Assembly (NCBI GenBank): GCA_016808115.1
Contig: JAEQBH010000902.1
Span: 160,559 to 224,558 of the forward strand
DNA: 64,000 nucleotides
Direction: 5' to 3'
DNA from: Tetrastigma voinierianum
Lineage: Eukaryota; Streptophyta; Magnoliopsida; Vitales; Vitaceae
Below are positions 23,096 through 33,330 of this stretch, piece by piece (the stretch's first letter is position 1; the number at the start of each line of letters is the position of its first letter). The notes under the pieces are model-generated. The model saw nothing but the letters and a program-made list of their open reading frames with translations. It was not told the origin of the DNA and did no database searches. The position numbers and the translations under genes are program-made.

Positions 23096-25030
23096 TATTC
23101 CTAGGCCAGCACACGCATATTGATATATCCTATCAAGTAACCCTTTCAGCCTCACGCCGTTTATTATGGCCTATTCTTTCATTCAAATTTTGCATACTTT
23201 TCTGACCTGGCCGGGGCCCGCTCCGTGCGTTTCATTTATTATTTGGATAAGGTGGGCATTATGAGCATTGGTGACATTCTTCGCTTGTTCTTCGCATCAT
23301 TGCTTGTTTTATTCTCCATTTTGCATCTTCATACCATCTATCTTTGAGTCTAGTTTCTATCATCTCTATTTGTTTCTCTTTTATCTCCTTTTGTATGATG
23401 ATGACATGCTCTCATCCTAGAGCTACCAGTCAGGTTTGTCACACCCTTCGTTCCGCCTATGGGTTTTGATATGGGATTCTTAGGTTGAGAGGACCATTTA
23501 AAGCTGAGGTTTGGAGGTTCTTTCTGGGCTGATCATGTTAGTATGGCATTCGACCTACTTTGGAGGTTCGACGCAAAAAAACAAAACAAAACAAAAAAAA
23601 AAAGAAAAACAAAACAAAAACAAAAACAAAAAAACAAAAAAAAATAAAGGTGTTTGTTTGATATTCGTTACTCATTTAGCTCGAGAGATTTATTATTCTC
23701 CGAGGGTTGAGTGAAAGCATTGTGCGATTTTTCTCCATGGATTTGGGCAACACATTGGGTATGAGGTTTGGGTTGCTTCGCACTAGGTCCCTGGATCATT
23801 ACCTGCATCACCACTCCCATCTTATAGTGACTTGCTTTGACTTGACGTTCTTAGGACGAGTTGTTCGTCGTTGTCACACATTGCCACATTTGTTTCCCAA
23901 CTTGTTTCTTTCCTTTTTCGTTTATCCATTCATCATTTTCATCACTTTCATTTCTTCTACTCTATTGATCACCGTCTCACTTCTTAAGCGACGTGTCCTT
24001 TGGTGCACTTCACTGTCATTTCATTGTTCATTCGATGTCGCTGAGTCACCTTGCTCACATGACTTTGATATTCGACATTGCGCGACAAGGGTTTGGGCAA
24101 GATTTATCGGGTATTTGGGCCTTTGTTTCCCCATCGGCGTCATTCTACCTTTCACCCTCGCCTACATTACGGCCCGAGTCAGAAGACCACCCCGAGACTA
24201 TGAGATCTCGTGTTTGCTTCAAGCATTTTATAATGACGTGTTCTATCTAACGATTGAGGCACGATGTCTACGCATCTCCGTTCGGGAAGCACGAGGGTCA
24301 CATATTGCTTCTCCATTTAGCTTGCTTGCCTCTCGCCCATGATCGATATAGATGATGCAGAGTCGGGACCATGGATAGCCCATTAGCTTGATGCTTGGCA
24401 TGTCTACACGGGCATACCCTATCCTTTCATGTTGGCATCGCTCGTACGCATGTACACCGGCAAAATTTCATTTCGCCAGAGATGTTTTGGCACAAGTTTG
24501 AGTATGCTCCACATACAAAATTCGGGTTTCTCATACGCCAGAAAGGTTTAAAGGCTAGCTTAGGTAAGATTCAGCCATATTCACAACTCAATAGGTGAAC
24601 ACTAGCACACCCCATATGTTGTCTTGTTCGCTTGTTCAGACGATTGGTTCTTCATAAATTTATTTTTTTTTTCATCAAGGCACTTGCATATCAGATGTGC
24701 ACACTCGGGCATACCCTATATTAGTTTTATGGAATGAAATGGATGATTTTTTCACGAATGAGGATTTGCGGATGTTTTCAAATTTCCGATTTTGACCGCA
24801 TGCGCTATGAGATTTTGACATGGCGTTGATAAATTCTGTGACCGAGGCATAACCTCTTTCTTTCACCCTTTGTCACATTTGTGAGATTGTCCTACAGGGG
24901 CATACCCTTTATTTTCGTTCTCTTGTTATTAAGTCTCTGTCGCGCACTGTGGGCACTCTTCTCGACGCGCCACCGGGGGGCATACCCTTTGTCATCAAGG
25001 TTTATCTAGACTGCCATATCCCTAAGTTTC
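23096..25030 (+). other. Element B 3' non-coding region
   Basis: No family is recognised. It includes the longest open frame of the window (plus strand, 23707-24342, 211 residues), which begins MSESIVRFF and is rich in His, Phe, Leu and Ser. I treat it as fortuitous because codon use is erratic, it has no homolog I know, and everything around it is decayed. The phrase GGGGCATACCCTTT-like recurs at about 24408, 24707, 24899 and 24979, suggesting a further diverged repeat. Confidence 0.4.
23574..23645 (+). repeat. A-rich simple repeat, (CAAAA)n-like
   Basis: About 70 bp of A runs broken by single C or G (AACAAAACAAAA units). It has no coding sense. Confidence 0.85.
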
Positions 25031-25039
25031 CCATTATGC

Positions 25040-26110
25040 TCTAGGTTTCGTTTTAGGTCATCCCCCATCCAGCTTAGTTCGCCTGTGAGCCTTAGTTTTG
25101 GCATCCTATTTCCCCAGACTCGCCCGGATCCTACATTCCCAGACTCCACCCTGATTTTAATTCTCTCCGACACTCCGCCTGATCCCACCTTTCCGGTACT
25201 AACCGGATTTTACCTTCTTCGACACTGGGCCGATTCACCTTCGGCACTCAACTGATTTTACCTCTCCCAAGATCACCGATCCCACATTTTCAGATCACGC
25301 ATCCCACATTTCCTGGTGATCGATCCCACCTTTCCTGATCAACCGGATTTTACCTTCCCTAAGATTCGCCCTGATCCCATCGTACTCTCCTGATCCTACC
25401 TTTTTCGAGACACTCACCCGCATTTTACCTTCCTAAGATCATTCGATCCCATTTCCCAGATTCCTCCCTGATCCCACCTTTCCGGCACTCACCCGCATTT
25501 TACATTTCCCAGATCAACAGATCCCCTATTTCCGATACTCATTCTGATCCTACCTTTCCCAGACTCACCCTGATTTACCTTCCCGCATCATTCTGATCCC
25601 CCATTTCTGTGACTTCCTTTGATCCAACCTTTTTCGGTACTCACCCGCATTTTACCTTCCTGGTACTCTCCCAGATCCCCCATTTTCGGTACTCTCCCAG
25701 ATTCTACCTTTTCCTAAGACTCACCCTGATTTTACCCTTCCCAGACTCATCCCCATCCCCCATTTCCACCCGGATTCCACCTTTCCTGGGCACTTCACCC
25801 GGATTTTACCTCCCGACACGCCCGATCCCACATTTCGCACTCACTCATCCCCATTTCCGGTACTCTCCGGATCCCACCTTTTCTAGATCACCCATTTTAC
25901 CTTCTCCGACACTGCCTGATCCCATTCCTGGTGACTACCGATCCCCCATTGCACCTCCCGGATCCTACCTTTTCCGGTACTCACCAGGATTTTACCTTCC
26001 TCGACACTACCGGATTTTCTTCGTACTCATCGATTCCACCTTTTGGCACTCATCGATTCTACCTTTCCTAGTGACTCACCCGGATTCAACATTTTTCAAT
26101 GCTTGCTCGG
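25040..26110 (+). repeat. Pyrimidine-rich tandem array, ~25-26-bp units
   Basis: Dozens of degenerate units alternate between ACTCACCCTGATCCCACCTT and ACTCACCCGGATTTTACCTT types, so the higher-order period is about 50 bp. Units vary by small indels. The array lies in the 3' untranslated part of element B, ending about 230 bp before the 3' LTR. The 171-residue frame at 25609-26124 is a translation of this array, not a gene. Confidence 0.85.
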
Positions 26111-26339
26111 ACCTTTCTCTATAGTTTGCTCGGATCACTCATCTTCCCAGGCATCATGCCTAGTTTTCTTTAAGTCCTTCAATCAAAGTGACTCTATTCC
26201 GTTAGTCTTGTGAGATTATAAGGGGGACAAAAATTGTTATTTCATCTTGGTTCTTCAACAGGAGTTCATTTGACTCTTGCATCGCTTGTACCGCACTCAC
26301 TCGCTCACTGCTCATTCACTCGACCGAAGAGGGCATATT

Positions 26340-29299
26340 TGTAGACTTCAATTTTGCCCTCAACACTCAGATTTATCCTATGGGTGTCACACTGCACTCC
26401 ATCGCTCTCTACATAACACCATTAGGCCCTTTTTTAGGTTTAGTCTATCTCTGAGCCTCGTGGCTTGTATGTGGTCCGCTGAAAAGGGGATGTAGTTCAC
26501 TTTAGAGTGTCATCATGGCTTATTTTTTTAGTTATTGGCATTGTGCTATAGGGAGCAAGTGGGGCCCACCCGAGGTTTTAGCTCAATCAAAGTTTATTAG
26601 AGTATGTCAAATTCAGAGCACTTGAGCTTGTTTCGATCATATCTCCTTTGTCCAAACTCAGAATCGTTCACTGTTTATTTTGTTGGAATCCTTATTCGCC
26701 AAAGAGGTTTTTGTTAAAAATTCATAATTTTTGTCAACCGTTTGACTAATCGGTTTGACTGGTCATCATGGCAATACATATACAACACTGTTTTTTTTTT
26801 ATTTTGGGTGATTTGGGTGAGCACTCCACCTTGTTTCGATCATATCTCCCTTATCCCACTTGGAAACGGTAATCGCTTTTTTGCTGGTCTCCTTATTCTT
26901 CAGGGAACAATCTATCAAAATTTCATATTTCAACCGGATGGACCAGTTGGCATCTGGTTCAATCCTGCTAGTCGGGCCGCCTTGTGTGGAGCGCCGTTTT
27001 GTGATTTTGAGCCCAATCGGTATGTCTGGCCCATAAGCTGCGCCGACCATGGGGAGTATTGTGGGTCCATTTTGGGCCTTGGCTTAAGATTACATGAAGC
27101 CTACCATGAATCCATATGGATACTTAGGTGAAGCAAGCTTTAAACTTAAGATATTCAGCTTTGGGTATGGAAAATGAGGAGAGAAGTTAATGGGGAAGTC
27201 AAGCTCCGAGACCGATTCACCTTTTCAAAGCTTGAAGGTGGAAAACACTCAGGTAGGCTCTCATAGAACTGGCATGGGGAATCAGTACAAAGGAGAAAGA
27301 TCAAAGTGGAAGCGGACCTTACGGACACTTTTCCGGCTCAAACGCACGTTTACTCGATTCTCGCGGATGCTTAGTTTGTATCTTTTCTCTCGTTTTTGTG
27401 GAAGATAAGAAATAGACCCTGGTCTACTTCTATTCTTTAAGAGACATTCTGATCAAATTTGAGGTTTCCTTCCTCAACTATTTGAGCTTGCCACGCCATA
27501 CGTGAAAGCGGTTTCACGCTTTCTCATCAGCGCTTGGTAGTTCGGCTTATTTGCTGGTTTTCACTATCCGAAATGGGGAAAATTGATCACCGTTTGTTTT
27601 TTTAGATTCTAATCTTTAGGAAGGTTCTGAAAATTTTAAGAGCCTCTCAAAAGATGGACCATTGGGAAACTGATCACGTTCATTTAGGTTAGGTTTGCAA
27701 GAAAGGCAGTTAGGGTAGTTTGGTTGGTTTTTGTTGGTTTCACTATCCGGCGCTGGACTGTCAGAAACCGTGTATCAATTCCGCTCATTAGGTTAGGGTT
27801 TGCGGTGAACTAGCAGCTTAGTAGTTCGGGCTTGGTTTTGCTGGTTTCTACTATCCGGAAGCCGAATCGAATACCGTTTGTCAGGCTAGATCAATTTGTA
27901 AGGGGATGGTTCTAAATTTTTGAAATCTTTCAACCGTCTGGATTGGTTTGGGAAACCGAACCAGCCGGGTTCATTAGGTTCGCTTACCGAATGGCAGTTT
28001 GGGTGAATACAGATGATTTAGCTGATCATCGGTTCACTGTTCGTTATTAATTCACTTTAGGTATTATTTGAAATTTTTGAAATTCACCTGACTGATAACA
28101 AACAACTAATATCAAACATCGTGATCGATATTTAGTAATTTTTTTGTTATTTAGGTTAGTTCTTATCATTCAAATCGAATCTGATTCCTTTTGTTTTGTT
28201 GATTCCCGACTGCGGAGGAATTTTTCATAGTGTTCCAGAATTTTTTTCTCAATCGTTTGACTTGTTGAGAACCGATTCAACCCACAGCGAGACACCATGG
28301 GCAGCCCTCTATTTTAGCATGTTTCATTTCCTCTAATCTATCATGGCGTTGTTCTTAGTTGCCCTGTGAAACTCGTAGCTGCCTTTAGGGTCCGAAGCTT
28401 AGTTTTGGTTTGAACAAAGGGGAGGTAGTGGGCAATGGGATTGGTATGTATGGTTTGCTTAGGGATTTAAAGTGAATGTGGTGCTAAAGTAAGCAAACCA
28501 CTTACTCCTTTCAAACGCTTTTCTTTTTGGTATGGGATCCAATATTTGGTTTTAAATGCATGATGTATGATGTATTTGCCTTATCTATTCCCTATGCTTG
28601 GCTGTGACCTCAGTACATGCTTAAAGCGCTGGCATTTGTATTCATATGCGCACATGGTGTTTGGATTTGACATTTGTGATGCATTTGAGCCTTTTGATCG
28701 ACCTCTTATGCAAAGACTTGCCTAGGGACCACAGGTATGGGCCTTTAATATTGAGTAATGAATTTCAAGGATGCTTTGTGTTTCGTGTCATGCATGCTTG
28801 CTTATGTTTGTTTACACCTTTCGATGTAGCGTATGGTCGTGACCACAGTACACGCTGATTGGTTCTTTTGGTTGAGTGTTTTTTTAAGCATGCTAGATAC
28901 CAATTAGGTTGGTTTGATCTAAGTTGTATGCTTAGCCTAAGAGACTGTCTGATCTGTGACCCATATGCTCCTACATACCCAATTCACTGGGTGAGACAAA
29001 GAGTTCGGCCCAGAGGGTAATTTCATATGAAGTGCCCCGATAGGTAATCTGACCCTCGGACCCAGAAATCTAGTTTTCGCAAACCGTTTCTATACCGAGT
29101 CATTGGGTTTTTTGTTCATTTGGTTTTCCCTTATAAAATAACAACAAAAAGTAAGTGGCGACTTCAAAGAAAAACTGTCCTCCTTGAGGATGGATTTTCC
29201 AAAACTCGAAAATCAACCCACATTTTCTTTTCATTTTTTTACATTTTCCTTCCATTTAAAAGCGAGTCGCGCCAGCCCGTGGATCGGGTCGGGTCCACA
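26340..29299 (+). repeat. Element B 3' LTR (2,960 bp)
   Basis: Begins TGTAGACTTCAATTTTGCCC and ends GGTCGGGTCCACA. It matches the 5' LTR in order throughout but has fewer internal 190-bp units (27500-28190). Differences from the 5' LTR include very many 1-5-bp indels. Confidence 0.85.
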
Positions 29300-29304
29300 G
29301 GGAC
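29300..29304. repeat. TSD GGGAC, right copy (element B)
   Basis: Perfect 5-bp copy of the sequence at 6749-6753, as expected from gypsy-type integrase. Confidence 0.9.
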
Positions 29305-29999
29305 CGATCAAACGGCCTTCAAGGCCTCATACCAACCGAAACATCATATAACACTTAAATAAAGTGTAAAACCCAAGTAGGATGAAACCCCTACCTCATG
29401 GAGTTTTTCAAAAACTTCATAAACCGGAGTCCACGCGTAGGCCTCGCCGCGTTGAGCAACCTTCCTTCTTGCTCGAAGACTTCCAACGGCTCCGATCGTC
29501 TGTAAACTCCAGAGAGAAGCTTCACTCTCCCAAACCGAATCAGGTTCACCTGCAAAAAATATCCCTCCTGCACGTTTTCTTTTGGTCTTTTGTTTAGGGA
29601 GATGAACACTATTCGCTAATTCGTCTTATTATCATTTAAAATAACTTTTATAATGCCATCTATGTCCCCAAGCTTGGATTTCACACATTCGCACTATCTC
29701 TACCATCCATTTTCATCATTTCTCTACTCATGCCACTCATGGCACATGAGTATCGTGTTATATGTGACTTTGTCACATCGACATCGCTTACAAAGACCGA
29801 AAAAAGCGATGCCTCGAAAAATGTGTAAATTCCTACTGTCTCGAAATTCGACGAAATTCGACGTGGTAGCTAGATTTCGCGAGACAATTCCAACGGTGAA
29901 ATCTGTTTCGTCATCCGAGATCTAGAGAATAAATTTCGGATTTTTGACCGAAATTACGATTTTACCCTTTTTCCGCAAATTGAACTTCTGGTCTTTACA
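29305..29999 (-). repeat. Element A 5' LTR, right part
   Basis: It resumes directly after the second GGGAC copy (29300-29304). CGATCAAACGGCCTTCAAGG matches 47153 onward in the intact LTR, confirming that the two halves were once contiguous. It ends CTGGTCTTTACA at 29999, the reverse complement of the TGTAARACC start. It contains GTGACTTTGTCAC at 29764-29776, which recurs in the sister LTRs. Confidence 0.85.
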
Positions 30000-30030
30000 T
30001 ATCGTATAAATTCCATGTTTGATACCAACT

Positions 30031-31736
30031 TGTCACACCCCCATCCCTACTAGTGGCAGGTATGTCGGCCACCCCACAAAAACCCTCCACCGTGACTTCC
30101 AACGACTAGAGAATCCTGTGAAGCGAAGCCCTGTTGGTTGCTGAAAACCCGTATACAAAATTTTCTTTTCTAAATTTGTGATTTTATAAAATTTCAGCAG
30201 CATAACAACTGCAAACAGGACATATCTCAATACCTGTATATACAATTTACACTTTTAAAACATGGCAACCAACAACATTTCAAAGAGTTTCAATCATCAT
30301 TATATAACATATGGCGGCGAACAACAAGAACGATAATATGTTACATAATAAGAACGAGAACTCATATTCGCAATCGCGCGGTCGATTCGAAAGAAGAACA
30401 GAAAATAACGGTTAACCAGTCAGAAACAACAGCATTTGGTTTTTCCAAGACCTCAACCGCAAACATTTTACGTTATTTTCCGGTCCTTTTTGTTGTTATA
30501 TGTCAACTTTCTATAGTTGTTATTAGCGAAAGTTTCGCAACTTATCAGAGGTTAATATTGAAATATAACGTAAATCACGTTTATTGCCAACGAAAACAAC
30601 GTCGTTTGCTTTGATCAAAGCAAAACTTTCAAACTGCTGTTTGTTGGTTTCAAAGTTTCAAAACCTTTCAATCATTTGTTTTTTGCCAAAGTTTCGCAAA
30701 CTACAAATATATTTTACTTTCTTGTAAGATTTAAACTGATAAAATGCCATATAATTCAAGATCAACCACCTATTGGTCTTTTTGTCATTAATTTTAGAAA
30801 AACATGGGAGCCTGGTTTCCAAACCGCAATGTAAAGAACCGGTCCATCACCAGTAATGGCCCAGCCCACATCATCTTTTTCCAAATATGGTGGAAAGACT
30901 TTCGTCTACATCATCACCATATAATAGCTACACAACCCTATATACTCCACTACGTACACGGTCTCTTTGGGAATGCCATGATGCATGAACTAAGTTTGCC
31001 GACCGTGCAAATCTAAAAATGTGTACGAAATGATGTCCTAACACCACCGTGCACGTACGGAATACCTCTGACCGGTATGTTTGCTTAAAACTAGGGATTT
31101 TTGTTAGGCCTGTTTTATAAAATATACTTTGCTTGCTTGCTTGAAACATGGTTTAACAATTCATAACCATTGTTTGCTTGAAATATGGTTTGATAATTCA
31201 AAACCATTGCTTGCTTACTAAAACTCATTGCTTGCTTGCTTTAAAATATGGTTTATAATCAAAACCATTAAATACCGCAGAAACAATTTTATACACACAC
31301 TAGTATTTGAAAAATAGGTTTAGAACACTCACCTTTTTGCTTACCAAAACTTGAGCACGACTCCACAACTTTCCCTCCTTTGCTTTTAGCTTACACACTC
31401 AAACGAAAACGACGAAAACATTAATCGCCTGCGTATATCGTAAAACTTAATGTACTTCACGTGCAAGTCACTTTAGGGTCACACAACATTCATATAAAAC
31501 CAAATGAACAATTTACCCTTGAGCACCAAAAAGCTCCTAACAAAAATAAACCACTCATTTTGGCAAACCTTTTTCCAACAATACTCTGTGGACTTTATTA
31601 TCCAAAAATTATACAAACGGTCTTCAAAAATTATGAAACTCTCCAGAGCAGTCCTTTTTATATCCAATGACATCTCTTTAAACTTTCAATTTAAAATTCC
31701 TTCTTTAAGGCCCTCAACCACATAACACAAGTTACA
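30031..31736 (-). mobile_element. LTR-like segment of another gypsy element (D), minus strand
   Basis: Directly left of TGTCACACCCCC at 30031 is TTTGATACCAACT, the reverse complement of an iMet-type primer site (AGTTGGTATCAAA). This marks 30031 as the internal edge of a 5' LTR on the minus strand. A possible far end is GTTACA at 31736. The interior of D would lie to the left, but element A's LTR ends at 29999, so A appears to have inserted just inside D. Only one LTR is visible and the right boundary is uncertain. Confidence 0.45.
31128..31270. repeat. Short tandem repeat with GCTTGCTTGC and ATATGGTTTATAATTCAAAACCAT-like units
   Basis: Three to four units of about 45-50 bp each combine a TTGCTTGCTTGC run with AACATGGTTTAACAATTCA-type sequence and an inverted AACCATTG half. 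It lies inside LTR-like segment D. Confidence 0.65.
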
Positions 31737-33200
31737 ACATTTTTGATGCCAAATTGGTTAGCTCACTGGATCACCTACTGTTTTCCTTGATTTATGGGGT
31801 CTTAACTCATAAATTGAAATGGTTTTTCACTATTTAGTTATGGTTCTAAGGTTTCTTCTCCAATTTGAATCACCCAATTTGATTACCAAAACTCGCTATT
31901 GTATTTTACATCTAGATACTCAAATCGGGCAACGTAATCGCATAGCTCCATTTTGAAAAATTTCGGCACTTTGGGGTTACAATTTGCATGTCAAGTAACT
32001 TATTCCCCTAGAAGTATATTTTACCCATAATTTTGAATTACTCAATTTGGATGAGTGAAACTCAACTTATGGCCAAAACACTACAACAATACCCAAAAAT
32101 GTGAAGCATACCGTGAGCGGCTAATGAGCTCACCTTTCAGTCCGTATTCTGGGAGCCCTAGAGCCAATTTTCTTTGTCCCTTCTATACATTTATCTCCTA
32201 TCTCTTATGATTCTTACAAATTGGAATCAATTCATTTAGATGATTGAGTAACTTAATCTATAAATCAAACAAGAACATGGGTTTTACAAAATTTGGACAA
32301 AGATTTTCAAAACCCAACATTCTCCTTTTACAACCATTCCTCAAACCAACATGGAATTTACCTAAAACAACTCATTCACACTGTATTGGTGGTTTAGAAC
32401 TTATAACCAAAACCCTAGGTAAAATCCCAAGAATTCATACCAAGGTCCACCAATCCATACCAAAAATCCAAAAATACACAAGATTCCATGGAAAACATAC
32501 TCGAAATTCTTCTCCTTCCTCTTCTTCCTTCTTCTTCTTCTCTTCCTTTCCTTCTTTCCTTTTCTTCTCCCAACCGTGGAGCCCAAGTGAGACTCAAAAT
32601 GAGATTTGTTTGTCTCAATCGCTCTTATATTAACAACTTTCCTTTAATTACAAGTTGGTCCTCAAACTACATCTTATTTGTACCATAAATTTTCTATTTC
32701 TAAAATAGCATACAATCTTCTTTTATTATGACCTTCATCTCCTTTTTGGCAAATTAAAACTTCCCAAAAATATTACAATAACACTTGCGCACATACGCGT
32801 TTCTCTACGGTTAAGGACTGCATCTTTTACAATCCCTCAGATTGGGCGCACAATCATTATTCCGTTTAAAAAATAAAAAAAGGACAAAAAACAAAAAAAC
32901 AAACAAACAAACAAACACATCCATCATCCATTCGTCCATCCATCCACCCATCTATCTACCAACTTATCTCCCCATTTATGATCTTATTCTTTTTATTAGA
33001 ACCTTTATGATCAATTTGTAACCCTTTAGTACGTTTTTTCCAAAAAGTTTAACAATTATGCAGCCATCTTACTTATAAATATCTTGTTGAAAAATTAGAA
33101 CTCCGTTCTAGGTAATCCGTGAGTAACTAATCAGAATTTAGAACATGTAGAAATCTTCTTCCGATAGAAATAAGCTTTCCTATATATACTACTTTACCCA
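31737..33200. other. AT-rich repeat-like DNA, LTR-type pyrimidine tract, simple repeats
   Basis: No gene is seen. Positions 32505-32575 are a CTT/CCT-rich tract that, read on the minus strand, resembles the GAAGAGAAGAAGAG tract at 42229-42260, so both may be related LTR leaders. The frames over it (32244-32633, 32401-32586) are low-complexity. Positions 32890-32960 contain (CAAA)n followed by (ATCC)n microsatellites. Confidence 0.45.
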
Positions 33201-33207
33201 AACTCAC

Positions 33208-33330
33208 TGACGTGCCCAAACAATTCCTCCCTTTATCTCATTTTGATGTAACATTGCAACAGAAGCATGTGCCTCTTTAACACTCAAATAAAGTATAGCT
33301 GAAGCATCCATTTTGCATCTTGAGAAAGAC
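33208..33330 (-). pseudogene. RBM28/Nop4-like RNA-binding protein, internal exon
   Basis: On the minus strand a TTTTTTCCAG acceptor precedes the exon, which encodes CKMDASAILYLSVKEAHASV and then AMLHQNEIKGGIVWARQ. It ends at a GTGAGT donor (phase 2). This is a conserved part of the plant RBM28/Nop4-type protein (AT2G21440 type), a nucleolar RRM protein thought to act in ribosome assembly. About four bases seem lost before CKMD, shifting the frame, so the exon is either decayed or mis-assembled. The following exon (expected to start GGEGSK) is not found to the left within this window. Confidence 0.75.

Larger units (their letters stand above)
6754..29299 (+). mobile_element. Element B: long Tat/Ogre-like Ty3/gypsy element containing element C
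   Basis: Two direct LTRs (6754-10596 and 26340-29299) and a perfect 5-bp TSD define it. Its span is 22,546 bp, about 13.3 kb without the nested element C. After the 5' LTR comes a primer-site-like stretch, a long leader, gag (11576-12960), then element C, then the C-terminal part of integrase (22500-23095) and a long non-coding 3' region with a tandem array. The integrase tail (SPIEIEMG, then DIDGNRASEP) is of the Tat/Ogre type. No reverse transcriptase or RNase H is recognisable between gag and integrase, so B looks like a deletion derivative. Confidence 0.85.
2060..29999 (-). mobile_element. Element A: Tekay-type Ty3/gypsy chromovirus, 3'-truncated, 5' LTR split by element B
   Basis: On the minus strand the order is 5' LTR (29999 to 29305 and 6753 to 5403), an iMet-like primer site near 5350, gag, protease, reverse transcriptase, RNase H, integrase and a chromodomain ending near 2060. 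The 3' LTR expected below 2060 is absent. Removing element B joins the LTR into one piece of about 2,046 bp, matching the other LTRs of this superfamily. Everything coding is interrupted by stops and frameshifts. The neighbouring bases at the right edge (30000-30004, TATCG) cannot be paired with a left TSD because that end is lost. Confidence 0.8.

Noticed and set aside
23707..24342. Longest open frame (211 residues, plus strand)
   Set aside because: No recognisable domain, erratic composition, and it lies in the non-coding 3' part of a decayed retroelement, so it is most likely a chance frame.
25609..26124. 171-residue Pro/Ser/Phe-rich frame resembling a structural protein
   Set aside because: It is the direct translation of a 25-26-bp tandem DNA repeat.
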